From JBBTCX01 sp964494205 (GTDB taxonomy: Bacteria; Planctomycetota; Phycisphaerae; UBA1845): 55,973 nt of DNA. The DNA is taken from contig CAZBRD010000026.1 in assembly GCA_964494205.1 (NCBI GenBank), positions 1 through 55,973 of the forward strand, written 5' to 3'. A program made the translations under genes and the position numbers. This document shows positions 42,610 to 51,974 of the stretch, one piece after another (position 1 is the first letter of the stretch; the number at the start of each line of letters is the position of its first letter). The notes beneath the pieces were generated by a model that had not been told where the DNA came from, did no database searches, and worked only from the letters and a program-made list of their open reading frames with translations.

Positions 42610-43971
42610 TCATCCGGGCACAACGATTTTGACGGGGATTTCAAATCGCTCCGCACCGGGCACAGCCGTCTCGACGATCAACTTCGATTCGTGCGTTCCT
42701 TTGGGCAGTTGGCCACTCAACCGAACATTGAGAACTCGCAAATGCTTCAGGCGTGCGTCAGCATCGTTATTCCAATCAACCGACACGGCGTCGTTTGCAG
42801 AGGTAATGTTCTTGATGGTCAATTCAGTCTGCGGAGCGCTTTGCAACTTGATGCGCCGCTTCGTCCCCATGGGCGTCCCATCCTGCGTGAGAAGAATGAG
42901 CGGCGGCTCCACTTCGATGATCGGAGCAACGATGCCGAATACCGGAACGGAAATCACCGGCTGATCGGGCAACGTCGTGTGAATTTCCAGCGTAGCCCCA
43001 AACGGGCCTTCTGGTGCGTCATCGCGAACGGTTACGTTCACGTCAAACTTCGGCTCTTTTCCTTCAACTTTTGCGAACGCGACGTTCAGTAGTGGGCCGG
43101 CCGTAGCGGAGGTGATCTGAAAGTTCTTCGCTTCCGATGATCCAACCTTGACCGTTTGCAGTTGCTGTCCGCGCGGCGACGATTGGCGCGTGGCGTCGAC
43201 GACTTTCGGTGTCCACGTCAGCTCAGCCACGATCTCCCCGCGAATGGGCAGCTCGGCGGTGCGCTCTAACCCATCGATCTTGATTTTGACGACAGCGTCC
43301 GCGATCAGGCCGCCGAGGGCTGCGTCGTCGGTTACGGTGAATACCACTTTCTGTCCGCTGTTTCCGGTTTGAGTCTTGATCGGTTCAATAACGAAGGTCA
43401 GCGGCGCTGGTTGAGCGAACGAAATGTCGACGACCTCGACCGACTTGCGCCCGCCTTCCGGCGTAATAGTGATCGCTTTCTCAGCGGGCACGCCGCGACG
43501 AACACTTCGGAGGTTGAGCACGGTGGGACTTAGTTCGTAGGTCTTTTCGACCTCGGCGGTGAATTCCAGTTGCAGTTTCGGCTCAGCCGGATCATTGCTC
43601 TCGACCGTGATCGCTTTTACCTGATTGCCGAAGCGCTGCGTGCTGTTGAAATCGGCCTTCAACGAGAGTGTTGCGCCGGGCTTCGCAACTTTCTGGTCGT
43701 CGGTCAACTTGACGATCGTACACCCGCAGCTGGCCTTTGTTTCCGAAATGATCAGATCACCCGTACCCTGGTTTTCAAGCGACCACTCCAACTGAACCTT
43801 GTCGCCTTCAAGCACCTTGCCCAGTTCGATCTTGCGCTTGGCCACGAAGAGACGGGGCAGCTTTTCCTTCTTCTCGGCATCCTTCGGAACAGGCGGAAGT
43901 TGTGCCCATGACCCTGACACAGCGGTTAGCACGAGGGCAACGACAAATATTCGAGTTTGAATCAATTTCAT
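42610..43971 (-). CDS. Exported DUF1573 protein
   Basis: A 453-aa protein with a signal peptide (MKLIQTRIFVVALVLTAVSG, likely cleaved near residue 24) and AAGGA 8 bases before the ATG at 43969-43971. The first mature domain has the DUF1573 hallmarks, including IISETKASCGCTI with the Cys82-Gly-Cys84 pair and the NQGTGDL and ESNDP segments. Three further Ig-like beta domains follow. DUF1573 domains are common in extracytoplasmic proteins of planctomycetes and Bacteroidota; their role is unknown. It lies between a large secreted protein (138 bases upstream) and the small membrane protein (38 bases downstream), so it is probably in the same transcript. Confidence 0.8.
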   Translation of the reverse strand: MKLIQTRIFVVALVLTAVSGSWAQLPPVPKDAEKKEKLPRLFVAKRKIELGKVLEGDKVQLEWSLENQGTGDLIISETKASCGCTIVKLTDDQKVAKPGATLSLKADFNSTQRFGNQVKAITVESNDPAEPKLQLEFTAEVEKTYELSPTVLNLRSVRRGVPAEKAITITPEGGRKSVEVVDISFAQPAPLTFVIEPIKTQTGNSGQKVVFTVTDDAALGGLIADAVVKIKIDGLERTAELPIRGEIVAELTWTPKVVDATRQSSPRGQQLQTVKVGSSEAKNFQITSATAGPLLNVAFAKVEGKEPKFDVNVTVRDDAPEGPFGATLEIHTTLPDQPVISVPVFGIVAPIIEVEPPLILLTQDGTPMGTKRRIKLQSAPQTELTIKNITSANDAVSVDWNNDADARLKHLRVLNVRLSGQLPKGTHESKLIVETAVPGAERFEIPVKIVVPG

Positions 43972-44109
43972 CGCAGAGTTCCTTGGGGTCGAAATTGGCC
44001 AACGACTATTTAGGAAAATCATAGAGGCCGCCACGTGACTTAACCAGCGGGGGATTGTCACGTTCGTGTCAAAGCAAGCAGCTTCGCGCGCGACCGAAAA
44101 CCGCGCCCA

Positions 44110-46875
44110 TCATGGAACCTGTAGTTCCAGAGTGTGATTACGGCGACCGTCGTTGACTTCGCTCAGCGTGAGACGCACGCGTGTGCCCGATAGCAGCTGT
44201 GCGTTAGAGAATCGATATTCCACCGTTTGGGTCTCGCCGGGTTGCAGGCTGGCGAACGGGCGATATTGACGCTCGCGTTCCGTCGCACGGGCTGAGCCGC
44301 GAAAACTCACGGCCGAGTTCGATCGATTGGTAACCACGTGCCTGAGGATCAGAACGTCGCCGTCGACAAAAGCCGTCCCTTCGACCTGGATATCAGAAAG
44401 GTCGATCGATACCGTCATCGGAATGTCGAACTGATAACCAGTTTCCGTAATGGTCACGTGGGCCATGATCGTCTTGTTTCCCGCCGGTTCGTTGTGCGGA
44501 TAGCGAATCTGGATCTCGCGCGACTCGGCTCGTCGCGGTTGCAGACTAAGTTTGATCTCGCGCGGCGTGACTTCCCACGAGCCCGGCGTGTCCAGCTTGA
44601 TCTGGCCGGTCAGGGGTCGATCGCCAAAGTAATCGATACGCAAGCGATGAATAACCAATTCCGTGCCCGATTCGACGCGCTGTGGCTCCATCGACAGCGA
44701 TGACGTGGTGAAATCCACCAGCCATTTTTCGACACCCGGCACAAAAACCGGCGCTGGCGTGAGGTTGATCATGTGGCGACCCTGTTCGTTCTTTTCAAGC
44801 ATCGTTCGGCGGCCCCAAAGATCAATGCTCTCCTTAGCCTGCCCCAGTTGCAGCTCGTGTGTCCTGCCACCTTCGGGTGCATCTGAATCCCAGATCGCAA
44901 GTGTGGTGTTATCCCCTTGTTCGAAGACGAGGCAATGGATGCCCGGACCAAACTTCAACTCTTTGCCCGGCGTAGCATCGCCGATCGCGGCCACAATCGT
45001 GCGAAAAAGAATGAACTCCTCGGTCGGCTCAGCCATGTGCTGCCGGTTTCGATCCTGAGTCAACCATGGTTGAGGCACGAAGAGCGTCTGCGCGCCGCTG
45101 TGCTTCAATGTGATGAGTCGTTGTGCCCAGATCGCGAGACGACTAAGACGCCGATAGCTCGAGGGCTTGAGCGATTCAAAATACGTTTGCAGCCGGATTC
45201 CGCGATTCGTCGTGAGAGTACTGACCGACTGACTCAGCCACGCGGCGGAAGAGTCACCTTCGAAGGGCATGACGGCGAATTCGGCAGATTCGCCAAGTCC
45301 GGCCAGTTGATCCGAATTCGCTATGGGGACAATCAGCGCGGGCGAAGTCGTGAACCTCCGCATTCCGTCGACCAAGAGCGTGATCGCCTGCTTCAGCGAA
45401 GCGGGAGTTACTTCCTCCGGGCTTTCGTCAGGGCCCATTTGCCACGTGCGGAAGATGCCGCCATAGGTCGCGATGACGGACGCAATGGCTTCATTCCACG
45501 CGGCGGCGTCGGTCGTCAGCCATTCGACCAGAGTTTGCTTGCCGTCGGTTTTTTCGGCGCGAACGTGTTGTTGTGGCGGATACATGACCCCCGTCACGTT
45601 GAACCCGCGCTTGGTCAGTTCATAGAGAAACTTGTCGCCGTCACTGCGGGCGGTGCCGCGCGACCAGTCGAACTCCGCGCCGAGTTCCACGGGAACTTTG
45701 ACGGCCAGCACGCCAAGCTCCTGCAGCAGTGCGAGCTCCGTTTGACTGTCGGCTCGCGAGTCTGGACGCAACACGACCCCGAATGTCTTAGCAGTGGCTG
45801 ACTCGCCGCCGGGCCACGATGCAACGACAGCAAAGGCCAATTCCTGCGTGATATTGGAAGATTGATCCTCACTCGCGCGAAAGCGTGCGGTGTACAAACC
45901 GGGTGCCAGCTCACCGAGCGGGATTTCCTGATAGTCGCTCTCACCATCCAATTGCGGATATACGAGATGTCTGGCGATCTCGCGGCCGTCGATGTTCCAA
46001 ACGCGGACGTCGCCAGGACGGGCCGACGTATTGTTGGTCAGGTAGCGCAGGCGAAGCGAACCCTGTCCGTTGTCTTGCAATACGTTGGAAGGCTCGCTGG
46101 TGAACAACTCCGCACGCGGCGCTGTTTCGATTCGAATATCATCAAACCACGCGGCCGCGTGCACGTCGATGCGCGACGGCTCATGTCGCGACTTGCGCAG
46201 CTTGTCGTGCATATCTTCCTGCAAGACCCACGCGACGAGTCCGATGGACTTGGCGGTAGGTGGGGCGGGAGCAAGTTCCATTTGGACTGGGTGCCATGGG
46301 TTGTCACTCGATGGGGGTCCGATCCAATCCGATCGCAACATGGTTTCGAGGATCGCGTGACCGCCTTCGTCGAGATACGCAGCCGACAGGCAGGCACGGG
46401 CGAACTCGATCCTGTCCGTGCGAATGAAACCCGAAATTCGGTAAGACGACTTCGGGCGAACTGGCAAGTTGAAACCCGAGTATTGATAGGCTACGTTGCG
46501 ACCTTCGCTCGACAGATAAAAAGACGGCGGTGCATTGCGACCGACGTTCATATCGAACGACCCGCGTGCGAAGCGCGGGAAATCGTGCATGCGCATCGGT
46601 GTCCAGCCGCGAGGCACATCCTCGACGTTGCCCCTGGCTCGTTCGTCGAAATCGAATTCGTGAAGCACGTGATCGGTTTTGGCTTCGGTCGACAACTGCA
46701 TCATCGAAGAAGCTTCACCGCTGGATGTTTCATGATCGGAGGCGATCGCCGGCGTTGTGAGCAGAGCGACAACGGCCAATACATGAAGAAGTCGGTCTTC
46801 GCGCAAACGCGCGAACCGCGATCGCAGCCAATATGATATTGGCGAAAGACAGAATTCTAAGGAAGTGAAATTCAT
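44110..46875 (-). CDS. Large exported protein with CBM-like and (beta/alpha)-barrel-like regions
   Basis: A 921-aa protein. A long N-terminal stretch (about 27 residues) precedes a hydrophobic segment (about 29-45, LLHVLAVVALLTTPAIA), consistent with export. Residues about 70-260 look like a galactose-binding jelly-roll (RGWTPMRMHDF, ... AAWFDDIRIET). About 270-360 is an Ig-like domain. About 375-690 has alternating helices and strands with YGGIFRTWQMGPDESPEEV, like a glycoside hydrolase A barrel. The end is beta-sandwich (about 715-921). I cannot place catalytic acids with confidence. No ribosome-binding site is clear before the ATG at 46873-46875. It is divergent from nadB. Confidence 0.65.
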   Translation of the reverse strand: MNFTSLEFCLSPISYWLRSRFARLREDRLLHVLAVVALLTTPAIASDHETSSGEASSMMQLSTEAKTDHVLHEFDFDERARGNVEDVPRGWTPMRMHDFPRFARGSFDMNVGRNAPPSFYLSSEGRNVAYQYSGFNLPVRPKSSYRISGFIRTDRIEFARACLSAAYLDEGGHAILETMLRSDWIGPPSSDNPWHPVQMELAPAPPTAKSIGLVAWVLQEDMHDKLRKSRHEPSRIDVHAAAWFDDIRIETAPRAELFTSEPSNVLQDNGQGSLRLRYLTNNTSARPGDVRVWNIDGREIARHLVYPQLDGESDYQEIPLGELAPGLYTARFRASEDQSSNITQELAFAVVASWPGGESATAKTFGVVLRPDSRADSQTELALLQELGVLAVKVPVELGAEFDWSRGTARSDGDKFLYELTKRGFNVTGVMYPPQQHVRAEKTDGKQTLVEWLTTDAAAWNEAIASVIATYGGIFRTWQMGPDESPEEVTPASLKQAITLLVDGMRRFTTSPALIVPIANSDQLAGLGESAEFAVMPFEGDSSAAWLSQSVSTLTTNRGIRLQTYFESLKPSSYRRLSRLAIWAQRLITLKHSGAQTLFVPQPWLTQDRNRQHMAEPTEEFILFRTIVAAIGDATPGKELKFGPGIHCLVFEQGDNTTLAIWDSDAPEGGRTHELQLGQAKESIDLWGRRTMLEKNEQGRHMINLTPAPVFVPGVEKWLVDFTTSSLSMEPQRVESGTELVIHRLRIDYFGDRPLTGQIKLDTPGSWEVTPREIKLSLQPRRAESREIQIRYPHNEPAGNKTIMAHVTITETGYQFDIPMTVSIDLSDIQVEGTAFVDGDVLILRHVVTNRSNSAVSFRGSARATERERQYRPFASLQPGETQTVEYRFSNAQLLSGTRVRLTLSEVNDGRRNHTLELQVP

Positions 46876-46986
46876 AGCGTCTGCGCGCTGCGCCCTTCTA
46901 TTATCGGTAGGGGGTTGCGATGAGTCGCGAGCCGACGCGTGCCCGTTCAATTGCGACCACGGCACGCCTCGCCTACCATCGGCGAT

Positions 46987-48621
46987 ATGAAGGCGCTGAG
47001 TGATACTCAACGATACCTGACCGATTTTGACGCGATCCGGGCTGCGAACATCCTCACCGATGTGCTTGTTATCGGAAGCGGCGTCGCAGGCGGCCGGGCG
47101 GCGATCGAGGCCGCGAAGTACGGCAGCGTGATCGTCGTCACCAAGGACGAGTTTAAGGAATCAGCCACGCGCTACGCCCAGGGCGGCATCGCCTGCCCGA
47201 CCAATCCGGATGATTCGATTCAATCGCACTTCGACGACACGATGCGGGTCGGTTGCTATCTCAACGATGAAACCGCCGTTCGTCTGCTTGTCACTGATGG
47301 ACCAAAGCGCATCGCAGAGCTGATGGAGTGGGGCATCGAGGTCGATCGCCATGGAAACGAACTCGTGCTCGGTCGCGAGGGCGGGCACTCCCAAAACAGA
47401 ATCATTCACGCGCATGGAGATCAAACGGGACTCGAGCTCGCGCGGACGATCGAGCGGAGACTAATGCAGACGAGTCAAATTCGGGTATTCGATCATTGCT
47501 TTCTCATTGATCTGCTCACACACGAAGATCGCTGCGTCGGAGCGGTGACGTATCACGCTGACTATGGTCATCAGCTCATCTGGGCCAAGCAGGTGATTCT
47601 CGCCTCGGGCGGGTGCGGACGCATCTGGCGCGAGACGACAAACCCGGCTGTCGCCACAGGGGACGGCCTTGCAGCCGCATTTCGCGCGGGCGCCCGAATG
47701 CGCGACATGGAGATGGTGCAATTCCATCCCACGACGCTCTACATCGCGGGTGCGGCGAGAACGTTGATTTCGGAGGCTGTGCGAGGCGAAGGGGCGTACC
47801 TTGTTGATCGCACAGGCGAACGATTCATGAAAGCATACCACCCGGACGGCGAGCTCGCACCGCGCGACGTGGTGAGTCGCGCGATTCAAGATCACCTTAG
47901 CAAAACTCGCACGAACTGCGTCTATCTCGATGTGCGGCACATCAGCGGATTCGCCGAGCGATTTCCTTTCATTTCCAAGCTGTGCGACGATTTTCAGATT
48001 GAAGTGCGCCGCGATCCCATACCCGTTAGGCCATGTGCGCACTACATGATCGGTGGTGTGGAAACCGGGCTGGATAGTTCCACGACTCTTTCGGGTTTGC
48101 TTGCTTGCGGCGAAGTTTCGTGCAGCGGCGTGCACGGCGCGAATCGATTGGCCAGCAATTCGTTGCTGGAAGGATTGGTCTTCGGTCGCATCGCGGGTGA
48201 GACCGCAGGCCGACGTGCCGGTGAGATGAAGAACACAACCACCGTTTATTCGCTGAAGAACCGTCGACCTGTTTCGCAACGCACGGAGCTTGACCTGCCG
48301 GACATTCGCAACTCGCTGCTCAGCGTCATGTGGCGGAACGTGGGGATCGAGCGATGTGAAGATCGCTTGAAGGAGACCTGCGAAATCCTCATCTTCTGGG
48401 ATCACTACACGTTGGACAAAACGTTCGACGACGTTGACGGCTGGGAGATGCAGAACCAGTTGACAGTGTCCCGGTTGATCGTGATGTCTGCGTTAGCGCG
48501 GAAGGATTCAATCGGCGTTCATTACCGCACGGAGACAGGTGACCGCGCGCCGCAGAAGAAATACCATCTGGCCATCACCCGCGATGTGAATGGTTCTGAA
48601 GCGAAAGCGGTTTCGGCGTGA
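46987..48621 (+). CDS. nadB: L-aspartate oxidase NadB
   Basis: FAD enzyme that oxidises L-aspartate to iminoaspartate in NAD biosynthesis; cytoplasmic. The 544 aa show the FAD motif GSGVAGGRAAIEAA (30-43), TRYAQGGIACPTNPDDS (61-77), REGGHSQNRIIHAHGDQTG, VQFHPT, and the NadB-type stretch GVHGANRLASNSLLEGLVFG. These separate it from the related SdhA/FrdA, as does the lack of SDH partner genes here. The ATG at 46987 gives the usual N-terminus; an upstream extension to 46939 is possible but unlikely. The ribosome-binding site is weak. nadA and nadC are not nearby. It is divergent from the large exported protein. Confidence 0.92.
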   Translation: MKALSDTQRYLTDFDAIRAANILTDVLVIGSGVAGGRAAIEAAKYGSVIVVTKDEFKESATRYAQGGIACPTNPDDSIQSHFDDTMRVGCYLNDETAVRLLVTDGPKRIAELMEWGIEVDRHGNELVLGREGGHSQNRIIHAHGDQTGLELARTIERRLMQTSQIRVFDHCFLIDLLTHEDRCVGAVTYHADYGHQLIWAKQVILASGGCGRIWRETTNPAVATGDGLAAAFRAGARMRDMEMVQFHPTTLYIAGAARTLISEAVRGEGAYLVDRTGERFMKAYHPDGELAPRDVVSRAIQDHLSKTRTNCVYLDVRHISGFAERFPFISKLCDDFQIEVRRDPIPVRPCAHYMIGGVETGLDSSTTLSGLLACGEVSCSGVHGANRLASNSLLEGLVFGRIAGETAGRRAGEMKNTTTVYSLKNRRPVSQRTELDLPDIRNSLLSVMWRNVGIERCEDRLKETCEILIFWDHYTLDKTFDDVDGWEMQNQLTVSRLIVMSALARKDSIGVHYRTETGDRAPQKKYHLAITRDVNGSEAKAVSA

Positions 48622-48755
48622 AGATCGTGAATTAGCGTGCATGTGGTCGTTGTGGAGTTCATGTGCAAAAAGCGAAGAAATAACCCTTGATAGACTTTGC
48701 ATTGTTGTCGATGAATAAATAATTGACGGAACGAATCCGTAGAGGAGATGAGAGT

Positions 48756-49070
48756 ATGGTTACGATCGGGATGAACTACGAGGTCCTTCCGGGTAAGGAA
48801 GAGACGTTCGAGAACGCGTTTAACAAAGTGGTTAAGGCCATGAGCGGCATCGATGGCCACGGCGAAACGTATATGTATCGCGACATCAACAATGCGCGCA
48901 AGTATCTGATTGTGTCGCAGTGGACGAGCAAGCCGGCGTTCGATGCGTTCATCGCGTCGGACACCTTCCGCAACGTGGCCAACTGGGGCAAAGAGCAGAT
49001 TCTCGCCGGTCGGCCAAAGCACGAAGTATACGGCGGCGAGATGGCCCACGCGGGAAGCTGCCAGCGATAG
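48756..49070 (+). CDS. ABM-fold monooxygenase-like protein (104 aa)
   Basis: A small cytoplasmic ferredoxin-like alpha/beta protein of the antibiotic biosynthesis monooxygenase / HmoA-like superfamily. It starts MVTIGMNYEVLPGKEETFENAF, with the family's central GHGETYMYRDINN and QWTSKPAFDAFIASDTFR, and ends GRPKHEVYGG. GAGGAG lies 9 bases before the ATG at 48756, which is why I prefer it to an upstream in-frame start. Members degrade haem or act on quinones and polyketides; the substrate here is unknown. It follows nadB by 134 bases, so it may be separately transcribed. Confidence 0.78.
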   Translation: MVTIGMNYEVLPGKEETFENAFNKVVKAMSGIDGHGETYMYRDINNARKYLIVSQWTSKPAFDAFIASDTFRNVANWGKEQILAGRPKHEVYGGEMAHAGSCQR

Positions 49071-49083
49071 AAAAAATAATGTG

Positions 49084-49134
49084 TAGCGTCGCCCCTTGTG
49101 GGCGGCGCTGCGCCGGCAACATGCCCCGACGCTA
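49084..49134. other. Compound inverted repeat between ABM and beta-helix genes
   Basis: TAGCGTCG (49084-49091) and CGACGCTA (49127-49134) form a perfect 8-bp outer stem. The inside contains GCC-rich arms (GCGTCGCCC and GGGCGGCGC) that can pair with each other instead. It starts 14 bases after the ABM gene stop and has no clean T-run, so it may be a weak terminator or a dispersed palindrome. Confidence 0.45.
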
Positions 49135-49230
49135 TATTTGAGCTAAATGCACTAACTTCTCCGTTAACCAACGAAATTTCAATTTGATCCCTTCTTCTGT
49201 TATTCTTGCCTCGAAAGAGAGGGGATTTTC

Positions 49231-51171
49231 ATGAATGCACGTCTGGCTCGTCTCACGTTGGTAATGTTTTTCGCTTTTGTAATTAGTTGCTTTTCTGCAA
49301 CATCGGCGCTCGGTCAATCGGTCCATTTCGTCGACGCGAACGGGCCTGTGAATGGTGATTGTTCGAGCTGGCTGACGGCCTGCCGCGACTTGCAGACGGC
49401 GCTCGATCTTACGGCTGCGGGCGATCAGATATGGGTGGCGGATGGCGTGTATCGACCGTCGCGGCGAACTGACGCAGCCAACGCGAGATCAGCCACGTTT
49501 TCGCTGATCAGCGGTATAGCGATCTACGGCGGTTTCGCGGGTGGTGAAGCCAATCTCGGCCAGCGCGATCCGGAGCAAAATATCGCGCGGCTGACCGGCG
49601 ACATCGACGGAGACAATCAGAACAACGCGTATCACGTCGTTACCTCGATCAATGTGAACGGCGCGACAATCGTTGATGGCGTCACGATCACAGGCGGTCG
49701 CGCGGACGAATTGTGCTGCCAGTACGATCGCGGGGGCGGTGTGTATAACGACGGCGGCAGTCCCTCATTTATCAATTGTGTATTCCGCGCGAACTATGGT
49801 CTCATCGGCGGCGCGTTCTATTCGTCGCAAGGTTCACCTATAATCGACGATTGCGAATTTCGCGACAACACCGGCGAAGTGGGCGCGGGCGTGCATCTTT
49901 CATTGGCGAGCCAAATCAGCATTACGAATAGCCGCTTCGAGAACAACGTAGCCGATGGCAATGGCGGCGCACTCGATTTCCGACAAGGCAGTTTTCCTGT
50001 TGTCGATGGATGTACGTTTGTGGGTAATCAGGCAGTGCTGGGCGGCGCGATCGTTGAGCTGCAGTCGCACGGCGACGTAACCAATTGTCTCTTCGAAAGC
50101 AATCGCGCGTTGCGCGGCGGAGCGCTGTACGGCGGTGGTGAGCCGGGAGCGAAGATGGCTGGCTGCACTTTCCTCGCGAACCGCGCGGATGAAGAAGGCG
50201 GAGCCGCACGGATTCATGGCCGACAGGATTTCGATCGCTGCGTTTTTCTAGGGAATCGTGCGGAAGTCCGCGGTGGGGCATTGCTGTTTGATGGCACCGA
50301 TCCGGTCATCAGCAACTGTCTTTTCAGCGGTAATCAAGCACAGATTGCCGGCGGTGCGATCGCGGTGGATGCATCGACCCTGTTTATCATCAACTCGACC
50401 TTGAACCGCAACAACGCCTTGCCGATCGACGACAGCGGCACGTGCTGCATGCAGCACACGACTCCCGGTTGCAGCGACCTCGCATGTCAGTCAGCCGTGT
50501 GCGCAATGGATCATTACTGCTGCTCGACGTTTTGGGACGGCGCGTGTGTGGATCGCGCGTTCGATCTGGAAGAATGCGATTGCGGCGGCGATCTCGGGTA
50601 TGGCGGCGGCATTCATCTGGAGAATAATAGTCGTGTGACGCTTTCCAGCACGATCGTGTGGCGAAGTCAGGACACCGGTGGGTTCAACGAATCGGCACAG
50701 ATCGATTCCGACGGGTCGAGCACGGTCATCGTCGATTACTCCTGCATCGAAGGGCTGACCGGAATGTTCGGCGGCGTGGACAACATCAGCAGCACGCCGT
50801 TGTTCGTGAACGCCCGCGGACCGGACAACACCGCAGGCACGCTGGATGACAACCTGCGATTAAAGAAGGAGTCGCCGTGCCTCGATGCGGGTCACGTCGA
50901 CGGCGAACCGAAGGCCGGTGATGTCGATCTCGACGGCCTGCCGCGCGTGCTGTGCGGGCGCATCGACATGGGGGCGTACGAGTTCGGGTTTGGCGACGCG
51001 AACTGCTCAGGCACGATCACTCTGACCGATTTCGCGGCGCTGATGGATTGCTACGAAGGCCCCATGGGCGGCATGTCGCCGGAGTGTTTGGCGTTCGATT
51101 CGAACGGCGATGACACCATCGATCAAACGGACGTGCGGGCATTTCAGAACGTGTATGGACCGATGAACTAA
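49231..51171 (+). CDS. Secreted parallel beta-helix protein with inserted Cys-rich WD module and dockerin-like end
   Basis: A 646-aa exported protein. GAGGGG precedes the ATG at 49231 and a signal peptide follows (to about residue 29). Residues about 30-400 are right-handed beta-helix coils (GGGVYNDGGSPSFINCVF and related repeats every 20-24 residues, with NCxF and GGAL cores). At 405-451 a cysteine-rich WD module (GCSDLACQSAVCAMDHYCC...FWDGAC) interrupts the helix, which resumes GGDLGYGGGIHLEN. The segment SPCLDAG...DLDGLPRV...IDMGAYEF is the choice-of-anchor Q ending. A dockerin-like pair (GDANCSGTITLTDFAALMDC and SNGDDTIDQTDVRAFQN) closes the protein. Such proteins often bind or cleave polysaccharides; catalytic residues are not evident. 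Confidence 0.85.
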   Translation: MNARLARLTLVMFFAFVISCFSATSALGQSVHFVDANGPVNGDCSSWLTACRDLQTALDLTAAGDQIWVADGVYRPSRRTDAANARSATFSLISGIAIYGGFAGGEANLGQRDPEQNIARLTGDIDGDNQNNAYHVVTSINVNGATIVDGVTITGGRADELCCQYDRGGGVYNDGGSPSFINCVFRANYGLIGGAFYSSQGSPIIDDCEFRDNTGEVGAGVHLSLASQISITNSRFENNVADGNGGALDFRQGSFPVVDGCTFVGNQAVLGGAIVELQSHGDVTNCLFESNRALRGGALYGGGEPGAKMAGCTFLANRADEEGGAARIHGRQDFDRCVFLGNRAEVRGGALLFDGTDPVISNCLFSGNQAQIAGGAIAVDASTLFIINSTLNRNNALPIDDSGTCCMQHTTPGCSDLACQSAVCAMDHYCCSTFWDGACVDRAFDLEECDCGGDLGYGGGIHLENNSRVTLSSTIVWRSQDTGGFNESAQIDSDGSSTVIVDYSCIEGLTGMFGGVDNISSTPLFVNARGPDNTAGTLDDNLRLKKESPCLDAGHVDGEPKAGDVDLDGLPRVLCGRIDMGAYEFGFGDANCSGTITLTDFAALMDCYEGPMGGMSPECLAFDSNGDDTIDQTDVRAFQNVYGPMN

Positions 51172-51221
51172 TTCTCGCGCAAAGACGCCAAGCCGCAAAG
51201 GATTTGCTTTTGAATTGGTCG

Positions 51222-51974
51222 CTACCGCGCCGATGCAACCGTCGCCGCAGGTTTCATTCTCTCAGCTCGCGCTGATCGGCTGGAGTCGCTGTGCACGTCT
51301 GACACGATAATGCCATCCCGCAGCGTGATGACGCGATCGCACCGCTGGGCCACGTCGGGTTCATGCGTAACCATCAGAATGGTACGACCTGCCTCCTGAA
51401 GTTTGTCAAAGATCGCTAGAATCGCGTCGCCGGTGGCAGTGTCGAGGTTTCCGGTCGGTTCGTCCGCCAGCACGATGAGCGGGTCATTGATGAGCGCTCG
51501 GGCGATAGCCACGCGCTGTTGCTGACCACCGGATAGTTCAGTAGGGCGATGGTGGCCGCGATCCGCAAGGCCGACCATACCGATAAGTTCCGTCGCACGT
51601 TCGCGACGATCGCGCGGGGACACACCCTGATAGAACAACGGCACTTCGAGGTTTTCAAGCACGGTTAATTGCGGAATGAGGTTGAAGCTTTGAAAGACGA
51701 AACCAATTCGCTTGCCGCGAATGTCGGAGAGTTCGTCGTCTTCCAGCTCCGCGACGTTCAGATCGCCGAGGAAATAATCGCCGCTCGTGGGGCGATCGAG
51801 GCAGCCGAGCAGATTCATGAGCGTGCTCTTGCCCGAACCGCTTTGACCGCAAATGGCCACGGACTCGCCTTCGACAAATTCAATGTCGACGCCTCTAAGC
51901 GCTTCCACGCGCACATCCGTGCCGGGAATGGCGTAGGTTTTTCGCAGACTCTGTACAGATGCGACGATGCTCAC
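51222..51974 (-). CDS. ABC transporter ATP-binding protein, MacB/LolD type
   Basis: Cytoplasmic ATPase of 250 aa. Walker A GQSGSGKST is at 43-51, the Q-loop FVFQ ends at 95, signature LSGGQQQR is at 147-154, Walker B IVLADEP is at about 167-173 and the His in VTHEPD is near 204. The insertion TGNLDTATG after Walker B is typical of the LolD/MacB/FtsE group. The start is a GTG inside GTGA shared with the stop of the upstream adaptor gene, so the two are translationally coupled. No permease gene is beside it: the next gene downstream is convergent. The last 25 residues are charged and unconserved. Confidence 0.9.
   Translation of the reverse strand: MSIVASVQSLRKTYAIPGTDVRVEALRGVDIEFVEGESVAICGQSGSGKSTLMNLLGCLDRPTSGDYFLGDLNVAELEDDELSDIRGKRIGFVFQSFNLIPQLTVLENLEVPLFYQGVSPRDRRERATELIGMVGLADRGHHRPTELSGGQQQRVAIARALINDPLIVLADEPTGNLDTATGDAILAIFDKLQEAGRTILMVTHEPDVAQRCDRVITLRDGIIVSDVHSDSSRSARAERMKPAATVASAR

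Noticed and set aside
44917..46836. 294-aa and 324-aa open frames on the plus strand
   Set aside because: Both are antisense to the large exported protein gene and have low-quality, Arg-rich translations without motifs.
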